Source of the DNA: Actinomadura rubrisoli
Lineage (GTDB): Bacteria > Actinomycetota > Actinomycetes > Streptosporangiales > Streptosporangiaceae
DNA length: 32,060 nt
Direction: 5' to 3'
Assembly (NCBI RefSeq): GCF_004349215.1
Contig: NZ_SMKU01000069.1
Span: forward strand, 1-32,060
In this document: one piece after another, positions 1 to 8,736 of the stretch
Layout of the letters: every line of letters starts with the position of its first letter
How positions within the stretch are numbered: position 1 is the first letter of the stretch
Position numbers and translations under genes: made by a program
The notes under the pieces: generated by a model
The model's input: only the letters and a program-made list of their open reading frames with translations
The model's database searches: none
What the model was told of the DNA's origin: nothing

Positions 1-2
1 GT

Positions 3-821
3 CCCAGACGCGGCGGGGGACCGGGCGGGCGGCCGAGGCCCGTCCGGGAGCTGGTGCTGATCGTCCTGCTGTTCGCGGTGTACAAGCTGGCCCGGCTGCT
101 GTCGAGCGGGCGGGTGTCGGAGGCGTTCGGCAACGCCCGCCGCGTCTGGGACATCGAGCGGACGCTGTCGCTGCCGAGCGAGACCGGTGTCCAGCACGGC
201 CTGCTGCACAGCGAGTTCCTCGTCCACGCGGTCAACTGCTACTACGCCTACGTGCACTTCCCGGCGACGGCGGCGTTCCTGCTGTGGATCTACCTGCGGC
301 GCCCCTCCCACTACCGGTGGGTCCGCCGCCTGGTGGTGGCGCTGACCGGCGCGGGGCTCGTCGTGCACCTGGCGGTGCCGCTCGCACCGCCGCGCATGCT
401 CGCCGCCACCGGGCTCATCGACACGGGCGCGAAGTTCGGGCCCGCCGTCTACGGGCCGCCGCAGACCGACACGCTCGCCAACCAGTACGCGGCGATGCCG
501 TCGCTGCACATCGGGTGGGCCGCGATCGTCGCGCTCGGGCTCATCGTCTCGACCCGGACGCGGTGGCGCTGGTTGTGGCTGCTGCATCCGGTCGCCACCG
601 TCGCCGTCGTGGTGGGCACCGCGAACCACTACTGGCTGGACGGCGTCGTCGTGCTGGCGATGCTGTCGATCGCCGCCGTGTTCCTGCGCCCGCCCGCCAC
701 GCGAACCGCGGCCGCGCAGTCCGTTGTCACGCCGCCCGCGACCTTGGACGGGCCGTCGCTGGAACGGGACACCGGAGAAGGCTCGGAGGCCGGGGACGAC
801 ACGGAGACGGCGCGCGTCTAG
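3..821 (+). CDS. PAP2 superfamily membrane phosphatase, 5' partial
   Basis: This is an integral membrane protein of the PAP2/inositol-phosphorylceramide-synthase-like group, which hydrolyses or transfers phospho-groups on lipid substrates. Several hydrophobic segments are visible. The phosphatase motifs are present: a PSLH core (AAMPSLHIGW, encoded near 490-520) and a downstream NHYWLDG carrying the second catalytic histidine. The reading frame is open back to the window edge with no ATG or GTG before the GTG at 54, and the residues before 54 (RPVREL) look like a normal cytoplasmic lead into the first membrane segment, so the true start is probably outside the window. The C-terminal tail is polar. 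Its stop overlaps the stop of the convergent cyanophycin synthetase gene. The substrate cannot be told from sequence. Confidence 0.85.
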   Translation, partial: PRRGGGPGGRPRPVRELVLIVLLFAVYKLARLLSSGRVSEAFGNARRVWDIERTLSLPSETGVQHGLLHSEFLVHAVNCYYAYVHFPATAAFLLWIYLRRPSHYRWVRRLVVALTGAGLVVHLAVPLAPPRMLAATGLIDTGAKFGPAVYGPPQTDTLANQYAAMPSLHIGWAAIVALGLIVSTRTRWRWLWLLHPVATVAVVVGTANHYWLDGVVVLAMLSIAAVFLRPPATRTAAAQSVVTPPATLDGPSLERDTGEGSEAGDDTETARV

Positions 822-3457
822 GAACCCGGGACGGCGCCCAGGGTGTCGAGCAGTTCGGTGACCGGCTGGAGCTTCTCGTACAGCAGCAGGACGGGCTCGC
901 CGGGTTCGGCGATGTCCAGCGCCGAGGTCAGCGCGCCCTTGAGGTCGCCCGCCGGATGGTGGCACACGTCCGGGCGGCGCTCCCGCAGCCCTTCGACGAT
1001 CAGCCGGGTCATCTCGCCGGACCGCCGGCCGCGCAGGTCCTCGTCCTCGTAGACGACGACGCGGCCGAACGTCCCCGCGATGGCCCGCGCCGTCTCGCTC
1101 ACCAGCTCGTCGGACCGGTCGCCGGGCAGGGTGACCGCGGCGACGCCCCGCCGCCCCCAGCGCCGCTCGACGAAGGCGCCCATCGCGCCGACCGCGGCCG
1201 GGTTGTGCGCGTAGTCGACCAGGACGGGGTTGGCGCCGACCTGGTACACGCAGCCCCGCCCCGGGTTGCGGGTGTGCGGCTCGAACGAGCGCAGCGCGCG
1301 CGCCAGGACGTCCATCGGGACGCCGAGGGCGCGGGCGGCGGCGACCGAGGCCAGCGCGTTGGCGATCACATGTTCGGCGCATCCGCCGAACGCGCCCGCC
1401 ACCTCCTCCGCCGGCAGGACCCGCGTGCGGCGCTCGCCGCGCGCCTCGGTGAGCCAGCCGTGCTCGACGACGTAGGCGGTGCCGCCCTCCCGCAGGTGCC
1501 GGACGACGATCGGCGCGTCCGGCGACAGGGCGAACCAGCGCAGCACCGGCTCCCGCCCGCGGACCGCGCGCCGCCCGGCCAGGCCCGCGGCGGGCGGGTC
1601 CTCGGCGTTCAGGACGAGGTGCCCGCCGCGCCGGATCTCCTCGGCGACCAGCGACTTGATCTCGACCAGGTCGTCCAGCGTCTGCGTGCCGTCCATGCCG
1701 AGGTGGTCGCGGGTGATGTTGGTGACGACCGCGACGTCGGCGCGGTCGTAGCCGAGGCCGCGCCGGACGATGCCGCCGCGCGCCGTCTCCAGCACGGCCG
1801 CCTCCACCGACCGGTCGCCCAGCACCATCTCGGCCGAGCGGGGGCCGGACGCGTCGGACCTGTGGACGAGCCGCCCGCCCACGTACACGCCCTCCGTGCT
1901 GGTCATCCCGGTGCGCAGGCCGTTCAGCTCCAGCATGTGCGCGATCATCCGGACGGTGGTGGTCTTGCCGTTGGTGCCGGTCACCGACACGATCGGGACG
2001 CGCGACGGCGAGCCCTGCGGGTACATCAGGTCGATGATGTCCCCGGCGACGTCGCGGCCCGGCCCCTCGTGCGGCTCCAGGTGCATGCGCAGGCCCGGCG
2101 CGGCGTTGACCTCCAGGATCCCCGCGGCGCCGCGCTCGGCGGGCGGCGGGGAGGCGATGTCGGGCAGCCGCAGGTCGATCCCGCACACGTCCATGCCGAC
2201 GGTCGCGGCGGCGCGCACGCACATCCGCGCGGTGTCGGGGTGCACCTCGCCGGTCACGTCGCGGCTGGTGCCGCCCGTGGACAGGTTGGCGTTGCGGCGC
2301 AGCCACACCCGCTCCCCGGCGGCGGGGACGGTCGCCGGGCCGTGGCCCTGCCGCGCCAGCAGCCCCAGCTCGGCGGGGCCGAGCGTCAGCCGCGTCAGGG
2401 GCCGGTCGTGGCCCTCGCCGCGCGCGGGGTCGGCGTTGACCCGCTCGACCAGCCCGGCGATGGTGGCGGTCCCGTCGCCGGTCACGCACGCGGCCGTCAG
2501 CTCCGCGGCGGCCGCGACCCTCCCGCCGACGACCAGGACCCGGTAGTCGCGGCCCGGGACGTAGGACTCCACGAGCGCCTCGCCCGCGTCCCCGGCGGCG
2601 GACGCGAACGCGGTGACGACCTCCGGCGGGCTGGTCAGCTCGACGTGCACGCCCTCGCCCTGGTGCCCCGACAGCGGCTTGACCACCACCGGCGCCCCGA
2701 TGTCGCGCAGCGCCTCCAGGGCCTCGGCGGGCGAGGCGGCCACCCGGCCGTCCGGGACGGGGACGCCGGCGTCGGCGAGCAGCCGGTGCGCCAGCCGCTT
2801 GTCGGCCGCGACCTCCATCCCGATCGCGGACGTGGCGTCGGTCATGGCCGCCCAGACGGTGCGGCGGTGCCGCCCGTACCCGAGCCGCAGCAGGTTGAGG
2901 TCGCCGACGCGGCGGACGGGCACGCCCCGGCGGCGCGCCGCGCGCGCCAGCGCCGAGGTGCTCACCCCGAGCCGCCCGGCCTCGTGGTCGGCGGCGATGG
3001 GGGCCAGGTCGTCGGCCGGGTCGGGCACCCGCCCGGCGAGCGCGTCGTTCACGATCCGCAGCGCCAGGGTGACCAGGTCATCCACGACCGTCGAGCCGGA
3101 CGGCTCGTCGCGCGGGCACTCCAGGATCAGCTCGTACTGGCCGGGGCCGCCGGCGCGCACCGTCCGCCCGAAGTACGCCTCCCGGCCGATCAGGCCGGAC
3201 AGCTCCAGCGTGACGTGCTCGGTGACGTGGCCGAAGTAGGTGCCGCGCTCCATCGCGCCGAGCAGCCCGCCCGGACGGCCCGCCGAGCAGTGGTGCGAGG
3301 CCAGGCCGGGCAGCGCCGCCAGGAGCCGGTCGCCGAAGCCGGGGTGGTCGGTGGTCTCGTGCCCGGTCAGGCCCTGCAAGTCGAGCCGCGCGATGGCGAC
3401 GGGGCGGGACAGGTAGACGTTCGGGCCGCTCACGCGGCGCACATGATCGAGCCGCAC
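818..3457 (-). CDS. cphA: Cyanophycin synthetase
   Basis: This enzyme polymerises aspartate and arginine into cyanophycin (multi-L-arginyl-poly-L-aspartate), a nitrogen and carbon store, using ATP. At 879 residues it matches the usual family length. Three regions follow in order: an N-terminal domain (about 1-160), an ATP-grasp domain (about 215-470, with VVVKPLSGHQGEGV near 257-270 as the ATP-binding loop), and a Mur-ligase-like domain starting with the P-loop GTNGKTT at about 494-500. The GTG start at 3457 is preceded by GGAGGAA, which lies inside the end of cphB only 3 bp upstream, so the two are co-transcribed and probably translationally coupled. CphA1-type function is inferred from the full domain set and the adjacent cyanophycinase. 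Confidence 0.95.
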   Translation of the reverse strand: MRLDHVRRVSGPNVYLSRPVAIARLDLQGLTGHETTDHPGFGDRLLAALPGLASHHCSAGRPGGLLGAMERGTYFGHVTEHVTLELSGLIGREAYFGRTVRAGGPGQYELILECPRDEPSGSTVVDDLVTLALRIVNDALAGRVPDPADDLAPIAADHEAGRLGVSTSALARAARRRGVPVRRVGDLNLLRLGYGRHRRTVWAAMTDATSAIGMEVAADKRLAHRLLADAGVPVPDGRVAASPAEALEALRDIGAPVVVKPLSGHQGEGVHVELTSPPEVVTAFASAAGDAGEALVESYVPGRDYRVLVVGGRVAAAAELTAACVTGDGTATIAGLVERVNADPARGEGHDRPLTRLTLGPAELGLLARQGHGPATVPAAGERVWLRRNANLSTGGTSRDVTGEVHPDTARMCVRAAATVGMDVCGIDLRLPDIASPPPAERGAAGILEVNAAPGLRMHLEPHEGPGRDVAGDIIDLMYPQGSPSRVPIVSVTGTNGKTTTVRMIAHMLELNGLRTGMTSTEGVYVGGRLVHRSDASGPRSAEMVLGDRSVEAAVLETARGGIVRRGLGYDRADVAVVTNITRDHLGMDGTQTLDDLVEIKSLVAEEIRRGGHLVLNAEDPPAAGLAGRRAVRGREPVLRWFALSPDAPIVVRHLREGGTAYVVEHGWLTEARGERRTRVLPAEEVAGAFGGCAEHVIANALASVAAARALGVPMDVLARALRSFEPHTRNPGRGCVYQVGANPVLVDYAHNPAAVGAMGAFVERRWGRRGVAAVTLPGDRSDELVSETARAIAGTFGRVVVYEDEDLRGRRSGEMTRLIVEGLRERRPDVCHHPAGDLKGALTSALDIAEPGEPVLLLYEKLQPVTELLDTLGAVPGS

Positions 3458-3460
3458 GGG

Positions 3461-4297
3461 CTATTCCTCCCCGTCCGGACCGCGCATGGTGCCGATGGCG
3501 GGCAGGCGGTCGTTCATCTGGAACGAGCATCCGGCGGGCAGCAGGTGCAGCGACACGTCGAACATCGCCATCGGCTCGTCGTCGGAGGCGGCGTAGGCGA
3601 CGGTGGACTGGCCCGCGTCCACCACCGTGACCACGCCCGTCCCGACGACCTGGAACCGGCCGTCGCCCACCACGATCGCGGTGTCCTCGTCGATGCCGAC
3701 GCCCAGCAGCCGCGTGTCGAGCGCGATGCCGCTCAGCAGCCTCGGCAGCCGGCCGCGCTCGTTGAAGTGCATGTCGATCAGCACGTTGTCGAGCAGGGCG
3801 AGCCCCGGGCCGACCTTCACGCTGGAGGCGGCGACGTCGTGGCCGTGGCCGCCGAGGATCATCCAGTGGCCCATGGCGGTCGCTCCGGCGCTCGTCCCGG
3901 CGATGACCAGGCCCTCCTGGTCGAGCCGCCGTTTCAGCAGCTCGTTGGTCCGCGAGCCGACCAGGGTCCGGATCCGGGACTGGTCGCCGCCGCTGAACAG
4001 GACGCCGGTGGCCGCGTCCAGCGCCCGCAGCGTCGCCGCGTCGTCGGCGGCGGCCCGGCCCAGCAGGCGCAGCTCGCGGACCGAGGCCACCCCGAGCCGC
4101 CCGAACACGGCGGTGTACTCGTCGGCGACCTCCTCGGGCACCTCGGTGGCGGTGGTCACCACGACGATCCGCGCGTCCTCGTCGCCCGACAGCTCGACGA
4201 ACGTCTCCAGTGGTCCGGACCCGCAGGTCCGGTTCTCCGCCCCGCCGATGATCAGCAGCCGGCCCTTGCGTCCGGCACCCCCAAGTTTCGCTCTCAC
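3461..4297 (-). CDS. cphB: Cyanophycinase
   Basis: This is a peptidase family S51 serine hydrolase that cuts cyanophycin to beta-Asp-Arg dipeptides. It is 278 residues long, normal for the intracellular form, and has no signal peptide. Family motifs are visible: the N-terminal LLIIGGAE, FSGGDQ at about 101-106, and the nucleophile elbow GTSAGAT with the serine near residue 136. The GTG start at 4297 is preceded by AAGGGG about ten bases upstream. It is the first gene of a two-gene operon with cphA, so storage and mobilisation enzymes are made together. Its promoter must lie in the 224-bp gap shared with the divergent ABC1-kinase gene. Confidence 0.93.
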   Translation of the reverse strand: MRAKLGGAGRKGRLLIIGGAENRTCGSGPLETFVELSGDEDARIVVVTTATEVPEEVADEYTAVFGRLGVASVRELRLLGRAAADDAATLRALDAATGVLFSGGDQSRIRTLVGSRTNELLKRRLDQEGLVIAGTSAGATAMGHWMILGGHGHDVAASSVKVGPGLALLDNVLIDMHFNERGRLPRLLSGIALDTRLLGVGIDEDTAIVVGDGRFQVVGTGVVTVVDAGQSTVAYAASDDEPMAMFDVSLHLLPAGCSFQMNDRLPAIGTMRGPDGEE

Positions 4298-4437
4298 AAC
4301 CCGTAGCTACCCCTTGATCACATTCGGTAGTCTCTCGATCGCGGGCGTTCACCGGGCGGGGGCCGCGGCCGTTCGTCCGGCCGGCCCTGGACACGGCGCG
4401 GGAATCTCCGGCCCGCCCCGAACGCTAACCCTTTTAT

Positions 4438-4459
4438 GGGGAATGACCATTTTGTGGCG
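4438..4459 (+). promoter_or_regulatory. Candidate promoter-region motif upstream of the ABC1-kinase gene
   Basis: GGGGAATGA (4438-4446) runs into TGACCATTTTGTGGCG (4444-4459). Nearly the same pair of elements occurs before the glycerol facilitator gene at 16208-16241, where 14 of 16 bases of the second element match. Both copies lie on the coding strand, about 25-65 bases before their start codons. A shared sigma-factor or regulator site is inference. Confidence 0.35.
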
Positions 4460-4521
4460 TTCGCCTGCCATGAGAGGCTGGAGATCATTGGACGCATCGT
4501 CGAACGAGGGACGGTCGGGCC

Positions 4522-5889
4522 GTGAATGACATCCCCCGCCGCGCGGTGACGCGGACCGCCAAGCTGGCGACCCTCCCGCTGGGCTTCGCCGGGCGCACCG
4601 CCCTGGGGTTCGGCAAGCGCACCATCGGCCGGCCCGCCGAGGCCGTCGCGCTGGAGGTCCAGCGCCGCACCGCCGAGCAGCTGTTCTCGGTGCTCGGCGA
4701 GCTCAAGGGCGGCGCGATGAAGGTCGGGCAGCTGCTGTCGATCTTCGAGGCCGGGCTGCCCGAGGAGATCGCCGGGCCGTTCCGCGCGAGCCTGACGCGG
4801 CTCCAGGAGTCGGCGCCGCCGATGCCCGCCGCCACCACGCACCGGGTCCTCGCCGAGGGGCTCGGCCCCGGCTGGCGCGAGAGCTTCGCCGAGTTCGACG
4901 ACCGTCCGGCCGCCGCCGCGTCCATCGGGCAGGTGCACCGGGCCGTCTGGCACGACGGGCGGGCCGTCGCGGTCAAGGTGCAGTACCCCGGCGCAGCCAA
5001 GGCCCTGATGGGCGACTTCAACCAGATCTCCCGGCTGAGCAGGCTCTTCACCCCGCTGTTCCCCGGCGTCGAGGTCAAGCCGGTCGTCGCCGACCTCAAG
5101 CGGCGGCTGGAGAAGGAGCTCGACTACGTCGACGAGGCCCGCGCGCAGACCGCCTTCCACGACGCCTACGCGGGCGACCCCGACTTCCTCGTGCCCGCCG
5201 TCGTCGCCCAGTCCGGCAACGTCCTGGTCACCGAGTGGCTGGAGGGCACCCCGCTCGCCAAGGTGATCGCCGAGGACGACCAGGAGCGGCGCGACCGCGC
5301 GGGGCTGCTGCTGTTCCGCTTCCTGCTGTCGGGCCCGGCGCGCTGCGAGATGATCCACATCGACCCGCACCCGGGCAACTTCCGGCTGCTGGACGACGGG
5401 CGCCTCGGCGTCATGGACTTCGGCGGCGCCGCCCGCGTCCCCGCCGAGCTCCAGTGGTCGATCGGCCGCCTGCTGCGCATCGGGACCCTGGGCGACGCCG
5501 AGGAGATGGTGGCGGTGCTGCGCGAGGAGGGCTTCCTCGCGCCCGACGGCGAGGTGGACCCCGAGCAGGTCGCCGCGCTCGTCGCGCCGCACGCCGCCCC
5601 GTTCGCCGTCGAGCGGTTCCGGTACTCGCGCGAGTGGCTGCGCGAGCAGACCGCGCGCGGGTTCGGGCTGGCCTCCGACATGCGGCCGGGCGCGCTCGCC
5701 CGGCAGCTGCGGCTGCCGCCCCAGTACCTGGCGGTCAGCCGCGCGCTGTCGGGCTGCGGCGGCGTGCTGTGCCAGCTGGAGACCGAGGGCCCGTTCCGCG
5801 CCGAGGCCGAGCGGTGGCTGCCCGGCTTCGCCGACGACCCGGGCCCGGACACCCGCGCGGGCGGGGGGACCAAGGAGGCCAGCGCCTGA
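4522..5889 (+). CDS. ABC1/AarF/UbiB-family atypical protein kinase
   Basis: This 455-residue kinase-like ATPase belongs to the ABC1/UbiB family, whose members support quinone or lipid metabolism. The diagnostic parts are all present: KVGQ (KxGQ motif) at 67-70, the alanine-rich loop AAAASIGQ near 130-137 replacing the glycine-rich loop, the lysine in VAVKVQYPG near 152, the catalytic-loop-like HIDPHPGN near 279-286, and DFG at 299-301. No membrane segment is evident at the C-terminus, unlike E. coli UbiB. The GTG start at 4522 is chosen because the sequence from there matches the family N-terminus. It is transcribed divergently from cphB and ends 24 bp from the convergent siderophore-interacting protein gene. 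The substrate is unknown. Confidence 0.9.
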   Translation: MNDIPRRAVTRTAKLATLPLGFAGRTALGFGKRTIGRPAEAVALEVQRRTAEQLFSVLGELKGGAMKVGQLLSIFEAGLPEEIAGPFRASLTRLQESAPPMPAATTHRVLAEGLGPGWRESFAEFDDRPAAAASIGQVHRAVWHDGRAVAVKVQYPGAAKALMGDFNQISRLSRLFTPLFPGVEVKPVVADLKRRLEKELDYVDEARAQTAFHDAYAGDPDFLVPAVVAQSGNVLVTEWLEGTPLAKVIAEDDQERRDRAGLLLFRFLLSGPARCEMIHIDPHPGNFRLLDDGRLGVMDFGGAARVPAELQWSIGRLLRIGTLGDAEEMVAVLREEGFLAPDGEVDPEQVAALVAPHAAPFAVERFRYSREWLREQTARGFGLASDMRPGALARQLRLPPQYLAVSRALSGCGGVLCQLETEGPFRAEAERWLPGFADDPGPDTRAGGGTKEASA

Positions 5890-5913
5890 CCCCGGTCACC
5901 GCCTTAGCCCCGG

Positions 5914-6759
5914 TCAGCTCAGGGCCTTGGCCTCTTCCTCCTCGACCTGGCGGTTCCAGTCGCGCTTGGACGACTGCCAGCCGTCCTCGTCGCGGCCCTG
6001 CCGCCAGTAGCCGGAGATCGACAGCTGATCCATCGGCAGCCCGCGGTCGACCCGTAGGTGCCGCCGCAGCGTCTTGACGAAGCCCGCCTCGCCGTGCACG
6101 AACGCGTGCACCCGCCCTTCGGGGAAGTCCAGCTTCTGGACGGCCTCGGCCAGCAGGTCGCCGACCGGCCCGCCGTCGCGGTGCAGCCACACGATCTCCG
6201 CGTCGCCGGGCGTGGTCAGGCTCTGCTCCTCCTCAGGCCCGGCCACCTCGATGAACACGCGGGTGGGCGCGCCCTCGGGGATCCGCTCCAGCGAGGCGGC
6301 GATCGCCGGGAGGGCGCTCTCGTCCCCGGCCAGCAGGTGCCAGTCGGCGTCCGCGCTCGGCGCGTAGGCGCCGCCGGGCCCGTTGAAGAAGATCTCCTCG
6401 CCCGGCCGGACGCGCGCCGCCCACGGGCCCGCGATGCCCTTGTCGCCGTGGTGGACGAAGTCGATGGCCAGCTCGGCGGCCTCCGGGTCCCACGCGCGGA
6501 CGGTGTAGGTCCGGACGCTCGGCCACTGGTCGCGCGGCAGCTCCGCGCGGACCCGCTCCATGTCGAACGGCTCGGGATAGTCGACGCCCGGCTGCGGGAA
6601 CAGCAGCTTGACGTAGTGGTCGGTGAACTCGCCCGCGCCGAACCCGGCGAGCGTGCCGCCGCCCAGGACGACGCGGATCATGTGCGGGGTGACGCGCTCG
6701 GTTCGCAGCACCGTCCCCCTGTTGAGCTTCGGCCTTCTGCGCGCCGGTTCCGTCGCCAT
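5914..6759 (-). CDS. Siderophore-interacting protein (FAD-binding ferric-siderophore reductase)
   Basis: This cytoplasmic flavoprotein of the ViuB/SIP family releases iron from ferric siderophores by reducing it with NAD(P)H. At 281 residues it has an N-terminal FAD-binding barrel with RTYTVR at 83-88 (the FAD isoalloxazine-binding motif) and a C-terminal SIP domain that includes HLLAGDESALPAI (about 141-153) and the C-terminal GYWRQGRDEDGW. The ATG start at 6759 lies 27 bp downstream of an iron-box-like palindrome (6786-6804), so repression by an IdeR/DmdR-type iron regulator is likely. No siderophore transporter or synthetase is in the window. Confidence 0.93.
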   Translation of the reverse strand: MATEPARRRPKLNRGTVLRTERVTPHMIRVVLGGGTLAGFGAGEFTDHYVKLLFPQPGVDYPEPFDMERVRAELPRDQWPSVRTYTVRAWDPEAAELAIDFVHHGDKGIAGPWAARVRPGEEIFFNGPGGAYAPSADADWHLLAGDESALPAIAASLERIPEGAPTRVFIEVAGPEEEQSLTTPGDAEIVWLHRDGGPVGDLLAEAVQKLDFPEGRVHAFVHGEAGFVKTLRRHLRVDRGLPMDQLSISGYWRQGRDEDGWQSSKRDWNRQVEEEEAKALS

Positions 6760-6785
6760 GCGTCCCTCCGCTGATCGGGATCTTA

Positions 6786-6804
6786 TTAGGCAACCCTAAC
6801 CTCT
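6786..6804 (-). promoter_or_regulatory. Iron box (DtxR/IdeR/DmdR operator)
   Basis: On the plus strand this reads TTAGGCAACCCTAACCTCT. Read toward the siderophore-interacting protein gene it matches 14 of 19 positions of the DtxR/IdeR consensus TTAGGTTAGGCTAACCTAA. It sits 27 bp upstream of that gene's ATG, where a repressor would block the promoter when iron is plentiful. Confidence 0.75.
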
Positions 6805-6848
6805 CCAGGTCCCCGCTCGTCACGTGCGGCCGCCGTGGCCTGCCCGTC

Positions 6849-7046
6849 GTCCTGAATTGGTCCGTTGGACGGGCCGGCCGGGTGACCCTCCGAACAGGCT
6901 CATTTGCGGTCCGTTCGGGGAACCCCGCGCGAACCCCTCAGCCGAGATCGTCGACCTCACCCCCCTGTCGGAGCGGACCCCGACCCTCCAGCTCTCCGAA
7001 CCGTTCGCCAACACGGTCCCGTTCTCCCTCCGCGAGATCAGCCGCT
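6849..7046 (+). pseudogene. Truncated, internally deleted copy of the cyclase gene 5' region (left direct repeat)
   Basis: These 198 bases align with 13581-13850, the leader and first 51 codons of the intact cyclase gene, with about seven substitutions. Two gaps separate the copies. One is a 69-bp deletion here (junction 6944/6945) that removes the ribosome binding site, the ATG and the first codons. The other is a 3-bp loss near 6960 that drops one alanine codon. Similarity stops abruptly at 7046, so only the EIVDLTPLSER...FSLREISR part of the coding sequence remains. The copy cannot be expressed as a cyclase. It forms the left end of a repeat pair bracketing a 6.5-kb island. Confidence 0.9.
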
Positions 7047-7656
7047 CGCCGAGCGCACGCCGACGATTCGTCCACCATGACCTGGCGTCGGTCCTATCGG
7101 ACTCATCGCGGCCACCGCCGCCGCGGGTCCGACGGCCCCCACTGAGCGTGCGGTCACGGTCGGGCTGCCCCGCGAGGGTCTGTTCCTCGTCGGCATCGCC
7201 GTCGTCGATGACATCCTGGCGGCTGCGGCCGGCCCAGCGCCCGGAGCGTCCCACCCGAACGACGGCCAGAGCGCCCTCCGCCTCCACCACCGCGCAGATT
7301 GCGGCCACCGGGCTCTCGTACTTGTTCACTCTCAGCCAAGCCTGCCGGCGCCACCGGGGAAACAACGGAGCCTCGAACGGCCTTTCTCCACGGACGATGA
7401 CCGCCTGGGCCGCGCTCCCCGTTCAAGTGAGGCGATCAGTCTGGGTGATGAGCTATGCACAGACCGCCTGTGTCCCGTGCCAGATCACTGGTCTTGGCTG
7501 AGGGATGATCGGCCCCTGCTGGGGAGACCCAAGCTATGCCTCGGGCCGTCCGCCGTTCACCGAGCCGGCCGGTCCAGGGCCGGAGACCATGAGGATCAGG
7601 CGGTAGCGGGTGTCCTCCAGACAAGAATTCCTGGGAAATAAAGAACTGGCCCACGG
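7047..7656. other. Gene-poor stretch at the left end of the island
   Basis: About 610 bases with no convincing gene. Open frames exist on both strands but have erratic, arginine-rich translations, lack good ribosome binding sites and match no family I recognise. The sequence begins exactly where similarity to the cyclase gene stops, so it is probably inserted or decayed DNA. The end holds the leader of the downstream YihY gene. Confidence 0.5.
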
Positions 7657-7673
7657 CACCTTCATAGAAGGTG
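7657..7673. promoter_or_regulatory. Inverted repeat in the YihY leader, possible operator
   Basis: CACCTTC-ATA-GAAGGTG is a perfect 7-bp inverted repeat with a 3-bp spacer, centred about 34 bp before the TTG start of the YihY-family gene. The size and position fit a repressor operator, but no regulator gene is adjacent and chance cannot be ruled out. Confidence 0.35.
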
Positions 7674-7698
7674 TGCAGGTCGGGGAGGGGGCACAGCA

Positions 7699-8676
7699 TT
7701 GCGTGTGCTCGGCAGGTTGGACGCCTACCAGCGGCGGCATCGTTGGGCAGGTCTGCCGCTGGCAGTGGTGTACAAGTTCGTCGATGACCAGGGCGCCTAT
7801 CTCACGGCGTTGATCACCTACTACGGGTTCGTGTCGCTGTTCCCGCTGTTGCTGCTGCTGGTCAGCGGCCTGGGTTTCGCGTTGCAGGACGACCCCGGCC
7901 TGCAACAGCGTGTGCTGGATTCCGCACTCGCGCAGTTCCCGGTCATCGGCGATCAGATCGGCACGAACATCCACTCCTTCCACGGGAGCGTGCTGGCCCT
8001 GGCCACGGGCATCCTGGGCAGCCTGTACGGCGGCCTGGGCGTGGTACAGGCCACGCAGAACGCCCTGAACAAGATGTGGGGAGTTCCGCGCAATTCCCGG
8101 CCGAACCCCGTCGCCGCCCGGCTGCGCAGTCTGGCGTTGCTGATCGTCGGCGGCGGCACGATCCTGGCGACCACACTGCTGTCAGCGGTGACCACCACCG
8201 GCGGCATCCTCGGCGCTGGTGCACGGGTGGTGGCCATCGTGGTGGCCATCGCCGTCAACGTCGTGTTGTTCACCGTGGCGTTCCGGGTGCTGACAGCCGG
8301 TCGCCTCACCCTTGCGCAGGTCCGCGCGGGGGCGATCGCCGCGGCCCTGACCTGGCAGATCCTGCAGTGGGTCGGCGCGTTCCTGCTCGGCCACATGCTC
8401 AAGGGGGCCACCGCCACCTATGGCATGTTCGGGATCGTGCTCGGCCTGCTGGCATGGATCTATCTGGGCGCCCTCACCTTCGTGGTCGGCGCCGAGATCA
8501 ACGTCGTGCGCGACCAGCGGTTGTGGCCCCGCAGCCTCCTGACCCCCTTCACCGACAACGTGGAGCTGACCGCTGGGGACCGGCGTGCCTACACCTCCTA
8601 CGCCGAGACCGAACGCCACAAAGGCTTCCAGAACGTCGACGTCGACTTCGACCCACCCCCGGGTCGTCCGGACTGA
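7699..8676 (+). CDS. YihY/BrkB family inner membrane protein
   Basis: This 325-residue polytopic membrane protein of the YihY/UPF0761 (BrkB) family has about six hydrophobic segments. The family N-terminus is clear: a conserved polar start, then DDQGAYLTALITYYGFVSLFPLLLLL near residues 32-57, followed by the characteristic GVVQATQNALNKMWGV near 113-128. The C-terminal LTFVVGAEINV precedes a soluble tail. The start is the TTG at 7699, preceded by a strong GGGGAGGGGG. The family was once mislabelled ribonuclease BN; its real role in envelope function is unsettled. It is the first intact gene of the island and ends at a strong terminator hairpin. Confidence 0.9.
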   Translation: MRVLGRLDAYQRRHRWAGLPLAVVYKFVDDQGAYLTALITYYGFVSLFPLLLLLVSGLGFALQDDPGLQQRVLDSALAQFPVIGDQIGTNIHSFHGSVLALATGILGSLYGGLGVVQATQNALNKMWGVPRNSRPNPVAARLRSLALLIVGGGTILATTLLSAVTTTGGILGAGARVVAIVVAIAVNVVLFTVAFRVLTAGRLTLAQVRAGAIAAALTWQILQWVGAFLLGHMLKGATATYGMFGIVLGLLAWIYLGALTFVVGAEINVVRDQRLWPRSLLTPFTDNVELTAGDRRAYTSYAETERHKGFQNVDVDFDPPPGRPD

Positions 8677-8736
8677 CCACGCCTTCCTGATCGGTAGGGC
8701 TGGCGTCTGAATGCTGGGAGCGCTTCCCGCAGACGA

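Noticed and set aside
284..4306. A 1340-codon open frame on the plus strand
   Set aside because: It lies antisense to cphA and cphB, and its translation is Arg/Gly/Asp/His-rich with no domain. Long antisense frames are expected at this GC content.
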